Source of the DNA: Roseovarius sp. TE539
Lineage (GTDB): Bacteria; Pseudomonadota; Alphaproteobacteria; Rhodobacterales; Rhodobacteraceae
DNA: 64,000 nucleotides
Direction: 5' to 3'
Assembly: GCF_003298505.1 (NCBI RefSeq)
Contig: NZ_QNGB01000013.1
Span: forward strand, 25,305-89,304
Of the stretch, positions 50,711 through 59,803 are shown one piece after another (the stretch's first letter is position 1; each line of letters opens with the position of its first letter). The position numbers were made by a program, and so were the translations under genes. The notes beneath the pieces were generated by a model. That model saw only the letters and a list, made by a program, of their open reading frames with translations, was not told the DNA's origin and ran no database searches.

Positions 50711-52230
50711 GGCGCACGTATCTCCCGTTTGAGAATCTTGCCGGTCGCGTTGCGCGGTAGGCTGTCGCGGAATTCGACTGACTTGGGGGCTCGCAGCGGG
50801 CCGAGCCGGGCCTTGCAGAGTTTGATCAGATCCGCCGCGCTGACGTCGGCTTGCGGCCGAACTTCGATCACGGCCTTGACGGCCTCGCCCCAGTCGGGGT
50901 CCGGCACACCGATCACCGCGGCCTCAATGACATCCGGATGCGACAGCAGTTCGCGCTCCACCTCGGCGGGGTAGACGTTGAATCCCCCTGAAATGATCAT
51001 GTCGGACTTTCGATCGACGAGGGTGATATATCCTTCCGGGTCCGCGATGCCGATATCGCCGGTCAGGTACCATCCATCCCGGAAAGCCGCAGCGTTCGCC
51101 TTCTCGTTGTTCTCATAACCCTGGGCAACGCTCCAGCCGCGAATCGCGACTTCTCCCGGCTGCCCCGGCTCCAGCACCGAGCCGTCTTCGTCAAGTATCG
51201 CCGTCCTGCGCATGATGGACGGGCGGCCTATGGACTTGAGGCGCCGGTCCCACGGCGGGTTCTCTTCAAGGTGATGGTCTTCCGGCGGCAGAAAACAGAT
51301 CGGCCCAAGAGCCTCTGCCTGACCGTAGAAATTGCTCATCACCGGCCCGAACGCCCTGATCGCCTCGCGCAGCTTTTCCTCGGCCATGGGGGCCGCTGCA
51401 TAAACGAAACGGTGCAGGCTGGTGTATTGGTGACAATTCAGCGTCGGAACCGCCAGCATCCTGTAGATCAGGGTCGGCGGAAGGAAAAGGATCTCCGCCT
51501 GCTCGGCTTCGATCGCGGCAAGAATGTCGGCCGGTTCCGCGCCGTCCAGCAGGATATGGGTGCTTCCGGTGATCGTCAGCGCGAAGATGAACGTGCCGGC
51601 GAAATGGGTCATCGGAGCGACCACAAGGTTGCGGACCGGGCCATGCACCTCAAGGCCATGAAGCATGTCCATCGACGAAATCAGATTGGTCAGATGGGTA
51701 TGGCGCACGCCCTTGGACTTTCCGGTGGTTCCGCTGGTCGCGTAAAGCGCCCAGAGATCCTGCGGATCGTGCGGGTGGTCCGGACATCTTGTGAACTCCG
51801 GCGCCATCCAGTCCTGCAGCGCCGGCGCATCGCTCGCGCCACCGTCGATGCATATGGCGAGGTCAAGCTCGGGACAATGCGCGCGGCATTCCGCCACTTC
51901 CGCGCGAAAAGCGGAGTGGAAGAACAAGGCCCCTACCCCGGCATCACGCAATATCTGCATGTTCTGGGCCGCGGCGTTTCGAACGTTCACGGGAACCATG
52001 ACGCATCCGGCCCGGAACATGCCGAACATCGCCTCGAGTCCGCGCCAGTCATTGGGCATGTAGATACCAACGCGGGTGCCCGGCCCCAAACCGTCCCGCA
52101 CAAGCGCTGACCCTATTCGATGCGTCATCTCCCGGGATTGACGGTAACTGCGCGAAATCGCACCCTGTTTCACGAAGCAGCGGTCGGGATACAAATCCGC
52201 GGCACGGTCAAAGAAATCTATCAGGCGCAT
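50680..52230 (-). CDS. AMP-dependent acyl-CoA ligase, second copy
   Basis: A 516-residue adenylate-forming ligase: P-loop LYATSGTTGKSKGVRHTH near residue 164, A5 NFYGQAEALGP, A7 TGDIGIADPEG, hinge DRKSDMIISGGFNVYPAEVE, and C-terminal Lys in PRNATGKILKREIR. It shares architecture with the first copy but is clearly diverged. It follows the TRAP large permease by six bases, so it is the last gene of the dctPQM-like operon; the imported acid is probably its substrate. Confidence 0.93.
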   Translation of the reverse strand: MRLIDFFDRAADLYPDRCFVKQGAISRSYRQSREMTHRIGSALVRDGLGPGTRVGIYMPNDWRGLEAMFGMFRAGCVMVPVNVRNAAAQNMQILRDAGVGALFFHSAFRAEVAECRAHCPELDLAICIDGGASDAPALQDWMAPEFTRCPDHPHDPQDLWALYATSGTTGKSKGVRHTHLTNLISSMDMLHGLEVHGPVRNLVVAPMTHFAGTFIFALTITGSTHILLDGAEPADILAAIEAEQAEILFLPPTLIYRMLAVPTLNCHQYTSLHRFVYAAAPMAEEKLREAIRAFGPVMSNFYGQAEALGPICFLPPEDHHLEENPPWDRRLKSIGRPSIMRRTAILDEDGSVLEPGQPGEVAIRGWSVAQGYENNEKANAAAFRDGWYLTGDIGIADPEGYITLVDRKSDMIISGGFNVYPAEVERELLSHPDVIEAAVIGVPDPDWGEAVKAVIEVRPQADVSAADLIKLCKARLGPLRAPKSVEFRDSLPRNATGKILKREIRAPYWADRDTEI

Positions 52231-52236
52231 GCCGCC

Positions 52237-53544
52237 CTATCCCATTGTTTCCGGCAGGATGGTGGCGATCCAGGGAAACAGCAGAAGCAGAGCCAGGATC
52301 ACCATCTCGATCGCGATGAAGGGCAGGACGCCTTTGAAAAGGTCGCGGCTGGTCACCATTTTGTCCGCCGCGGCCAGAACCGCGTACAGATTGAGCCCAA
52401 CCGGCGGCGAGATCGCCGCGATCTCGATAAGTTTCACCACGATGACTGCAAACCAGATGGCATCAATCCCGAGGGTCTGCGAGATCGGATAGAGGAACGG
52501 CAGCGCGATAACCAGCAGCGACACCGAGTCCAGAAACATGCCGAGCAAAAGGAACAGCGCCACCGTCATGACCATGAAGCCGGCAATGCCCAGTTCGGTC
52601 GATTGTATCAGGACGCGAAGATCCCCGATGAAACCGCTGATCAGCAGGAAACGGCTGAAGATCAATCCACCGATCACGATTATGAAGATCATGGCGGTGA
52701 TCCGTGCGGATTCGACAAGCGCGCTCCAAAGCTGCCGGCTGTCGATACGACGCATCGAAAGCGCGATCAGAAGCGCCCCGGCGGCGCCCACGGCGCCCGC
52801 GGCGGAGGGGGGGAACTGCCCCGAATAGATCCCTCCCATGACGAGAAACATCAGCAGCAGGACGCTCCAGACCCGGCCAAGCGCACTGAACCTAGCGGAC
52901 CAGGAGACGTGCTCGGTCATCGGGGGTGCCCAGTCCGGGCGAAACTGCAACCATATCCGGATGCCGAGCATGTAACCGCCCGCGGTCAGTAGGCCGGGCA
53001 GAATGCCCGCGATCAGCAGCGCACCGACAGGTTCGCCCGTCAAAAGGGCATAAAGGACCATTGCGATCGAAGGGGGGATCAGACCTGCAAGTGTGCCGGC
53101 CGCCGCGATGCAGCCCGCGGACACCCCGGGATCGTACCGGAATCGCAACATTTCCGGCAGTGCCATACGGGTGAACACGCCCGATGCTACCACGGTAGAG
53201 CCGGACGCCGCGGCAAAGCCGGCCTGCGCCATGATCGTCGCCATGAACAACCCGCCGCGGACGCGGCTCAGCATTGCTTGCGCCGCCGCATAAAGATCGC
53301 CGATGATCCCCGCCCGTCCGGCAATCGCCCCCATCAGGACGAACATGGGAACCACGACGAATGTGTAATCACTGGCCAGTGTGTAGGGGGTGACCTTGAA
53401 GGTGGTCAGCATGAATGTCGTGCCGACACTGAGATAAAGCCCCGCGGCGGCCACACCCGCGAGGGCAAAGCCTACGGGAACGCCGATGGCCAGCATCGCC
53501 AGCAGTACGACGAAGGCCAGCCCGCCCTGTTCAAGACCGCTCAT
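52237..53544 (-). CDS. TRAP transporter large (12-TM) permease subunit
   Basis: A 435-residue DctM/SiaM-type inner-membrane protein with about 12 hydrophobic segments; typical blocks are AIGVPVGFALAGVAAAGLYL, FVVVPMFVLMGAIAGRAGI, AAAGTLAGLIPPSIAMVLYA and LPFLYPISQTLGIDAIWFAV. It imports organic anions using a sodium gradient with the small permease and the binding protein. It overlaps the small permease gene by 14 bases. Confidence 0.95.
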   Translation of the reverse strand: MSGLEQGGLAFVVLLAMLAIGVPVGFALAGVAAAGLYLSVGTTFMLTTFKVTPYTLASDYTFVVVPMFVLMGAIAGRAGIIGDLYAAAQAMLSRVRGGLFMATIMAQAGFAAASGSTVVASGVFTRMALPEMLRFRYDPGVSAGCIAAAGTLAGLIPPSIAMVLYALLTGEPVGALLIAGILPGLLTAGGYMLGIRIWLQFRPDWAPPMTEHVSWSARFSALGRVWSVLLLMFLVMGGIYSGQFPPSAAGAVGAAGALLIALSMRRIDSRQLWSALVESARITAMIFIIVIGGLIFSRFLLISGFIGDLRVLIQSTELGIAGFMVMTVALFLLLGMFLDSVSLLVIALPFLYPISQTLGIDAIWFAVIVVKLIEIAAISPPVGLNLYAVLAAADKMVTSRDLFKGVLPFIAIEMVILALLLLFPWIATILPETMG

Positions 53545-54091
53545 TGTTTCCCTGATCCCCGAAAAGGCGGTTCAACGCCTGGAATACGAAAACAAACATC
53601 GTGATCGCCGCACCGACCGCGCAGGCAATCTTGGCCGGCCAGATCGGGTAATTCATTGTCGCCGCGGATGTCTCCCGGATGGATACGCTGTCTATCGCGA
53701 GTTCAACCGCCCCGTAGGTAATCAGGCCGAATATGGCCATCCCTATCATCTGGCCCAGCCACCACCCGAGACTGATCAGCGGGCCGGGCAGCCGGGACAG
53801 GAACAGGTCGACATGGATATGCGCGCGCTCTCGCTGCACCATCGGCCAGGCAAGAAAGATCGCAGCCGCGGCCAGTGTCCCCGACAGATCGACCTTGAGG
53901 GCCAGAAAAACACCGAAGACCTCTCCCGATACGATATCGGCGGCCCCGACGAACATCACGACGAAAAGCGTTATTCCACAAAAGGACAGCGCAAGCCGCT
54001 CGGCAAGTGTCGGGTCGTTCCGGCGGTAAAGTCTCGAAAGCCCGGAGGCGTCGTGCCGCCCCCGGGTCCTTGCCTTGCCGTCACGCATCAC
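53531..54091 (-). CDS. TRAP transporter small (4-TM) permease subunit
   Basis: A 186-residue DctQ-type protein with four hydrophobic segments (LALSFCGITLFVVMFVGAAD, FLAWPMVQ, LGWWLGQMIGMAIFGLITYG, CAVGAAITMFVFVFQAL) and the conserved RAHIHVDLF between helices two and three. ATG 54091 overlaps the binding-protein stop by four bases. It stabilises the transporter complex with the large permease. Confidence 0.92.
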   Translation of the reverse strand: MMRDGKARTRGRHDASGLSRLYRRNDPTLAERLALSFCGITLFVVMFVGAADIVSGEVFGVFLALKVDLSGTLAAAAIFLAWPMVQRERAHIHVDLFLSRLPGPLISLGWWLGQMIGMAIFGLITYGAVELAIDSVSIRETSAATMNYPIWPAKIACAVGAAITMFVFVFQALNRLFGDQGNNERS

Positions 54092-55122
54092 GGCTTGAAG
54101 CTTTTGGCGGCTTCACGCTGCAGAGGGACAAGCGGCGCGATCTCCTCGCCCATGTCCTGCTCGGCCATTTTCTCCTCCCAGATGGAGATCATGTCGGGCG
54201 ACTGTTCCACGAACTCGTCCATGTCTGACAGTTCGACAACCTGCCCTCCGGCCTCGCGGAAGGTCTCCATCGCTTCTTCTTCGGCCCCCTCGATCCATTC
54301 GAGATCCTTTTGCATCGCGTCGTTCGCGACCTCGGTCATCAGGTTTCTCACGCTTTCGGGCCAGGAATTCCAGGTGTCCGCCGATGCATAGAGCTGGAAC
54401 GTGGTGAAGGTTCCGGTATTGATATCCGAAACATACGGCGCCACGGATTGAAGCGAGAAAAAGGGAACCCATTCGATCGGGCCGAAATTACAGTCCAGGG
54501 TTCCGCGCTGCAATCCCTCGCGGATTTCCGTCGCCTGCACCCGGGTGGGCACCATTCCGTAGGATTCCATCCAGATCGGGACATAGGCGCCGCCCACGGC
54601 CCGCACCCTCAGACCCTCGAGGTCGGCCATTTTCTCGATCGGCTTGTTGCAAGTCAGACGGTACGGCGATGTCACCGTCCACTTGATCGGATGCAGGTTC
54701 AACTCATCCAGTTCCTGCTGAACCGGCTCGGCTGCGTAAACGTCCCGGGCCAGCTCATGCGCCGTTTCGGGATCGGCTGACACGCGGTTCAGAAGCCCGG
54801 CCGCGATCGCCGTCATCGGCATCTCCGACGCGTGGACGGCCTGCGCGAAAACACCGAGATCGACCGAGCCGGACGACACCAGTTCCTTGATCTCGAGAAG
54901 TCCGCCAAGCTGCCCCGACCAGAAGATATCAACCTTCACGGCACCGTCCGACCGGCGCTCGACCTCCTCGGCCCACCACTTGTCCCACTGAACCGCGGGC
55001 CAGCTTTCCGGTAGCGGATGTGCCATCCTCAGCGTGACGTTCGGGTAATCTTCGGCCGTGGCCTGTTGTGCCATCAACGCGATTGCAATTGCGCTCGTTG
55101 CGCGGAAAATCCGATTCAACAC
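54088..55122 (-). CDS. TRAP transporter periplasmic substrate-binding protein
   Basis: A 344-residue DctP-like protein with signal peptide (RIFRATSAIAIALMAQQATA) and the two-lobe fold: VTLRMAHPLPESWPAVQWDKW, KVDIFWSGQLGG, KMADLEGLRVRAVGG with the conserved Arg that binds the substrate carboxylate, and AEITVQGS-like RGTLDCNFGPIEW. First gene of the TRAP/acyl-CoA ligase operon; site 2 of the operator motif lies 73 bases upstream. The ligand is a carboxylate of unknown identity. Confidence 0.93.
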   Translation of the reverse strand: MLNRIFRATSAIAIALMAQQATAEDYPNVTLRMAHPLPESWPAVQWDKWWAEEVERRSDGAVKVDIFWSGQLGGLLEIKELVSSGSVDLGVFAQAVHASEMPMTAIAAGLLNRVSADPETAHELARDVYAAEPVQQELDELNLHPIKWTVTSPYRLTCNKPIEKMADLEGLRVRAVGGAYVPIWMESYGMVPTRVQATEIREGLQRGTLDCNFGPIEWVPFFSLQSVAPYVSDINTGTFTTFQLYASADTWNSWPESVRNLMTEVANDAMQKDLEWIEGAEEEAMETFREAGGQVVELSDMDEFVEQSPDMISIWEEKMAEQDMGEEIAPLVPLQREAAKSFKP

Positions 55123-55423
55123 TTGTTCCTCCCTGTGTCTTTTCTTTGAAAACCGTTGCCGAAACTGATCCGTTTACCAACGCCTTTCCGAAACCTAACA
55201 ATCGTTTGCTTTTGCGAAATGTCAAGATGCGTGTGTGCGCCCTGATCCGGACGGGATCGCGCCGCCGCAGGATATCATCGCCGGCCCGGGCAGGCGGTTC
55301 CGGGAGAGCGTGATCCGATCACGCGGCGGAACGACGTGAGGGGGGCGGCAGGTCCGGTTCCACCCTTTTGGGGCGAATCAGACCGACCCGTGCCACCATT
55401 TGCGAGCCAGCGGCTGACCCGTG
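55123..55423. other. Intergenic region between the ABC and TRAP operons
   Basis: 301 bases without a gene. The part next to the TRAP operon is AT-richer and contains the operator-like site at 55195-55208; the part next to the ABC ATPase stop is GC-rich with no recognisable terminator or frame. Confidence 0.6.
55195..55208 (+). promoter_or_regulatory. Candidate TetR operator, site 2 (TRAP operon)
   Basis: CTAACAATCGTTTG, differing from site 1 at two of 14 positions and fitting CWAAC-N4-GTTTG. It lies 73 bases upstream of the TRAP binding-protein start, in a promoter-proximal position. Confidence 0.55.
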
Positions 55424-57481
55424 TCAGGCGCTGCGAGACTTTTCAGGCGTTGCGGCCGCGGCCAGGTCCTCGGGGGCGATGTGGCAGCGCAGTGCATGGC
55501 TGCCACCGGGCCGGTGCCAGGGAGGATCGGTTTCGTCGCAGATCGCGCCCAGGTGGCGCGGACAACGGCGCTGGAACGGGCAGCCGCGCGCCGGCGGGGC
55601 ATGTTCCGGACGATCATCGGTCATCAGGCGGGGCACGGTATCCGGGTCGGGTTCGAGGACCGCACCGAGAAGCGCCTCGGTATAGGGATGCGAAGGTGCG
55701 GAATAGACGCGTTCGGTTTCGCCCATCTCGCATATCCTGCCCTGATAGAGAACCGCCACCCGGTCCGCCAGTGCACGCACGACGGCGAGGTCGTGACTGA
55801 CAAACACATAGCTGGTGCCGCGCCGGGCCTGCAGGTCGCGCAGCAGATCCAGCACCGCCGCCTGCACCGAGACGTCAAGCGCCGATGTGACCTCGTCACA
55901 CAGGACCAGGTCGGGGTCGGCGGCAAAGGCACGGGCCACCGCGACGCGCTGTTTCTCGCCGCCCGAAAGCTGCGCCGGAAGCCGGTCCAGGTAATGGGCG
56001 CCAAGGCGCACCTGCGAGAGCAGGTTGGCAGCGCGGGTGCGCAGGGCCTCACCGGTCAGCCCCTCGTAGAGACGCAGGGGCTGAGCAAGGATGTCGGCCA
56101 CGCTGTGGCGTGGGTTGAGGCTGTCGTCCGGGTTCTGGAAAACGATCTGGACCTTGCGCAGCATCGACGGGTCGCGCCGTTCCACGGAGGCCGCAAGGGG
56201 CGCGCCCCCGGCGACGGTGATGCTGCCCTCCTCCGGCTCCAGCATCCCGGCGATGGCCTTGAGGATGGTGGATTTTCCGGACCCGCTTTCACCCACCAGT
56301 GCCAGCGTCTCGCCCGGCGGAACCTGAAGATCGATCCCATCCACCGTGGCCACAGGCACCGGAGCGCCGGCAAGGCGCTGAATCAGGTTCCGGCGGTTGT
56401 AGGTGATGCAAAGCCCCGAGATATCGAGGGCCGGGGCGACCGTACCGGTATCGGTTACGGCAGCGCCGCGGTCGTCGGGCCGGGGCCCGGGAGCCGCGGG
56501 GAGGCTGTCAAGCGCGTCGAGACGGATGCAGCGCGCCCTGCTGCTGCAATCGGTTTCGACAAGCGGCGGCACCTCGGCGCGGCAAGCGTCAATAGCCAAT
56601 GCGCAGCGGTCAGCGAAGGCACATCCCGGTCCGGCTTCGCCCGGGCCCGGCGGGCGCCCGTCCAGCGCCCGGGGCAGTCCGCCTTCGCGGAGCCTCGGGA
56701 TCGAGGCCAGAAGACCCCGGGCGTAAGGGTGGCGGGGCGCACGCAGGACGCCGCGCGTCGGCCCCTCGAGCACCACCTGCCCGGCATACATCACCACCGT
56801 GCGCTCACAAACCTGCGCCACGGCCCCGAGATCGTGGCTGACATAGACCATCGCCATGTCACGCTGGGCAGCGATATCGCGCAGCAGCCGAAGGATATGA
56901 GCCTGGGTGGTCACATCCAGCCCGGTCGTGGGTTCATCCAGCAACAGCGCCCTGGGATTGCCCGCCAGCGCCAGCGCCACCGCGACGCGTTGCTGCTGCC
57001 CCCCAGACAGTTCGTGAGGATAACGCGCGGCACACCCCTTTGCGTCGGGAAGGCGGACCTGTTCGAGAAGTTCGCGCACCCGTTCCTCGCATTTTTCGGA
57101 CGGGGTATCGGAATGCAGTCGCAATGCCTCGGCAATCTGGTGACCCACGCGCATGGTGGGGGTCAGCGCCTGACCGGAGTTCTGCGGTATGAGGCCGAGG
57201 TCGCCGCCGCGCATCCGCTCCAGCGCCGGTCCGGGCAGGGCGAACACATCCTGACCGTCAAAGCGCACGTCGCCACCGGTACGGCATAGCGCTCCGCGCA
57301 AGTAGCCCAGGGCCGCAAGCGCGAGCGTGGACTTTCCCGAACCGCTTTCTCCGACGATGCCGACGCTTTCACCCGGGCAGACCTGAAGGCTGACATCACG
57401 CAGGACGGGGCGGGCGTGGCCGCGGCGTGAAGGCAGGCCGATGCCCAGCCCCGAGATATCGATGAGCGGAGGTATCGCCAT
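55424..57481 (-). CDS. Fused dual-ATPase subunit of a peptide-type ABC transporter
   Basis: A 685-residue fusion of DppD- and DppF-like ATPases. The first half has P-loop GESGSGKST near residue 43, signature LSGGQQQRV, Walker B LLLDEPTTG and the oligopeptide C-terminal extension with Cys residues (GCAFADRC). The second half has P-loop GESGSGKST near residue 398, LSGGEKQRV, LVLCDEVTS and another GCPFQRRCPRH extension. It ends an operon with two permeases; the fused form makes a homodimer unnecessary. Substrate: peptides or nickel-like complexes, undetermined. Confidence 0.95.
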   Translation of the reverse strand: MAIPPLIDISGLGIGLPSRRGHARPVLRDVSLQVCPGESVGIVGESGSGKSTLALAALGYLRGALCRTGGDVRFDGQDVFALPGPALERMRGGDLGLIPQNSGQALTPTMRVGHQIAEALRLHSDTPSEKCEERVRELLEQVRLPDAKGCAARYPHELSGGQQQRVAVALALAGNPRALLLDEPTTGLDVTTQAHILRLLRDIAAQRDMAMVYVSHDLGAVAQVCERTVVMYAGQVVLEGPTRGVLRAPRHPYARGLLASIPRLREGGLPRALDGRPPGPGEAGPGCAFADRCALAIDACRAEVPPLVETDCSSRARCIRLDALDSLPAAPGPRPDDRGAAVTDTGTVAPALDISGLCITYNRRNLIQRLAGAPVPVATVDGIDLQVPPGETLALVGESGSGKSTILKAIAGMLEPEEGSITVAGGAPLAASVERRDPSMLRKVQIVFQNPDDSLNPRHSVADILAQPLRLYEGLTGEALRTRAANLLSQVRLGAHYLDRLPAQLSGGEKQRVAVARAFAADPDLVLCDEVTSALDVSVQAAVLDLLRDLQARRGTSYVFVSHDLAVVRALADRVAVLYQGRICEMGETERVYSAPSHPYTEALLGAVLEPDPDTVPRLMTDDRPEHAPPARGCPFQRRCPRHLGAICDETDPPWHRPGGSHALRCHIAPEDLAAAATPEKSRSA

Positions 57482-57482
57482 G

Positions 57483-58385
57483 TCAGATTTCGTCTCTTCT
57501 GGAGTGGTCGACCCGCATCACGATCGCCAGTGCGTCAGCCACGAGGTTTATGCCTATGATCAATGACGCCAGCGCAACCATCGGCCCCAGGACACCCCAG
57601 AGGGCAACAGTCATGTAGAGCCTGCCATCCGAGATCATCAGGCCCCAGTCGGGTGTCGGCGGTGTGGCGCCGAAGCCCAGGAAGGACAAGGACGAGAAGG
57701 CCAGCAGCATCCAGGACCAGCGCATCGCGCCTTCCACCATCAGCGGGCCGGTGACGTTCGGCAGCAGTTCTCGCATCATGATCGAGGCGCGGCCGTGCCC
57801 GCGCGCCCGGGCGGCCTGGATGAAATCGCGCGCCACGACTTCATGGGTGGCGGCGCGGGCGACCCGTATTACCGGAATGCCGAAAAAGAATGCGAGTGTC
57901 GGGATCAGAACCGCGTTGGTGGTGCCGAAGGTGACCACGAGGACCAGAAGCTTGAGGATCCAGGGCAGCGACAGGAAGGCATCGACGATACGCATGAGCA
58001 CCTCGTCGAAACGCCCCCCGACCAACCCGGTGAAGATCCCCAGCAATCCGCCCCAGACCAGCGCCGCGGGGGTGCCGATGCCGGTAACAATGAGCGCCTC
58101 GCGCCCCCCCAGCATTGTGCGGGTCAGGATGTCGCGGCCCAGGTGATCGGTGCCCAGCGGATGCGCCATCGACGGTTCCCCAAGGATCGCCCCGGCATCC
58201 ATGGCAGTCGCGTTGTATGGAACCAGCAGCGGCGCGAAGATCGCCAGAAGCAGATGCGCGGCCACGAGGGACAGCCCGAACCAGCCGGCCGGCTCGCGCA
58301 GCATCGCGCGCACGACCAGCCAGGCGCGGCGGGCCCGGCTGTTGCCGCGCGGCGGAACGGGGGCGGACGCGTCAGGGGCGGTCAT
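57483..58385 (-). CDS. Peptide-type ABC transporter permease (DppC-like)
   Basis: A 300-residue inner-membrane permease with an N-terminal TM helix, then LLVPYNATAMDAG and HPLGTDHLGRDILTRTMLGGRE, which is the hallmark of DppC/OppC. The EAA loop is [23 protein letters not shown] 58385 overlaps the DppB-like stop by four bases; the stop lies one base before the ATPase start. Confidence 0.94.
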   Translation of the reverse strand: MTAPDASAPVPPRGNSRARRAWLVVRAMLREPAGWFGLSLVAAHLLLAIFAPLLVPYNATAMDAGAILGEPSMAHPLGTDHLGRDILTRTMLGGREALIVTGIGTPAALVWGGLLGIFTGLVGGRFDEVLMRIVDAFLSLPWILKLLVLVVTFGTTNAVLIPTLAFFFGIPVIRVARAATHEVVARDFIQAARARGHGRASIMMRELLPNVTGPLMVEGAMRWSWMLLAFSSLSFLGFGATPPTPDWGLMISDGRLYMTVALWGVLGPMVALASLIIGINLVADALAIVMRVDHSRRDEI

Positions 58386-59341
58386 GCACGCCTCGCGGTG
58401 TGGGTGCGCAAGCGCGGGTTGAGGACAAGCGACAGCAGATCGGCCAGAAGGTTCACGCCCACATAGGCGGAGGCGACGATCAGTGCGATGGCCTGCACCA
58501 CGGGCAGGTCGCGATCCGAGATCGCGTCGATGGTCATCCTCCCGAGGCCGGGATAGTTGAACACGACCTCGACCACCACCACGCCGCCCAGAAGCCAGGC
58601 CACCGTCAGCGCCACGACATTGATCGCCGGCAAAAGCGCATTGGGCAAGGCGTGTTTCCACACGATGCGGCGGTACGGCACCCCGCGCAACAGCGCCATC
58701 TGCACGTAATCGCTGGCCATGACCTCGATCACCGAGGCCCGCACCATGCGCAGGATGTGCGCCACCATCAGCAGCGTGAGAACCGCCACCGGCAGGATTA
58801 TGCCCGGAAAGAACGCCGAAACCGGGTAGTCGGCGGGGGCCACCACGATCCCCGGCACCCAGCCCAGCCATACCGAGAACACGAGGATCAGCACCGTGGC
58901 GGAAACGAATTCGGGGATCGTCATCGACACGATCGCCAGCGACGAGATGCCGTAATCCAGTGGTCCGTCACACCGCAGCCCGGCAACCACGCCCTGCACG
59001 ATGGCCATCGGAACGCCGACGGCCAGAGCACAGGCTGCCAGCAGCGCAGAGTTCCTGAGCCGCGAGCCCACGAGGCTGGCAATACTTTCCTGACCGTCGG
59101 CCGACACGCCGAGATCGCCCTGCAGGGCGCCCCAGGCCCAATCGAGGTAGCGCAGGGCCGCGGGGCGCTCCAGCCCCAGATCAGCCCGGCAATTGGCCAG
59201 AAGCTGCCCCTTCGCCTCACGCTCCAGGAAAGCGGTGCAGGCATCGCCGGGCAGTATCTCGACCCCGGCGAAAATGATCACCGAGACCAGCCAGACTGTC
59301 ACGGCACCCAACAGGAGGCGGCGCAGGATCATGCGGGTCAT
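58382..59341 (-). CDS. Peptide-type ABC transporter permease (DppB-like)
   Basis: A 319-residue permease: TM1 LLLGAVTVWLVSVIIFAGVE, the DppB-type LGLERPAALRYLDWAWGALQGDLG, and the EAA loop SVIEVMASDYVQMALLRGVPYRRIVWKHALPN. First visible gene of the permease-permease-ATPase operon. A substrate-binding-protein gene, which normally starts such operons, is not present in the 462-base gap upstream. Confidence 0.94.
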   Translation of the reverse strand: MTRMILRRLLLGAVTVWLVSVIIFAGVEILPGDACTAFLEREAKGQLLANCRADLGLERPAALRYLDWAWGALQGDLGVSADGQESIASLVGSRLRNSALLAACALAVGVPMAIVQGVVAGLRCDGPLDYGISSLAIVSMTIPEFVSATVLILVFSVWLGWVPGIVVAPADYPVSAFFPGIILPVAVLTLLMVAHILRMVRASVIEVMASDYVQMALLRGVPYRRIVWKHALPNALLPAINVVALTVAWLLGGVVVVEVVFNYPGLGRMTIDAISDRDLPVVQAIALIVASAYVGVNLLADLLSLVLNPRLRTHTARRA

Positions 59342-59803
59342 CGTCGTGTCTGTCCCTCGGCACGGTTTCTTTTGTCCGGACGTTAACCCGCGCGAAAGCG
59401 ATTAGTCGAGAACTTCTTGCCGGACGCGCCCTAAGCGCCGGAGCACCTGTGCCGTCGCCTCGTACATCGCCAGATCGCGGCCGGGGCATCGCGATACCCG
59501 CAAGCCTTCTTTGCGCGATACACCCGCCGCGCCCGGTATCGAGGGTCCGGCCGTCATGCGAAGGTGGATTGCCGCCCCGTGTAGACCCTGTCGATCACGT
59601 CGGCCCTGAACGGGCGGTTCCCATTTGGCACACGGCGCGTTGGCATTCCCAGATCGGACGCCACAGCCCTTTGTCCGGGTGTGCGCCGATCCCGCGTGGT
59701 CGGGCGGCCTTAGGGCGAGACCCCACTCGCGACATAAGCGGCTACCTGCTGACCCGGCAAGCCGCCTGTCGCCGCCACACTTACGCGCCCGGCATGCGCC
59801 CGC
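59342..59803. other. Gap between ABC operon and adenine deaminase, with a doubtful small frame
   Basis: 462 bases. On the minus strand a 51-codon frame (59402-59557; MTAGPSIPGAAGVSRKEGLR at its start, ending RRLGRVRQEVLD) has its ATG overlapping a TGA of a second frame that ends NRPFRADVIDRVYTGRQSTF; that frame is closed upstream by TAA near 59711. The ATGA junction looks like an operon joint, so these may be the ends of decayed genes. No family is recognised. Confidence 0.35.
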
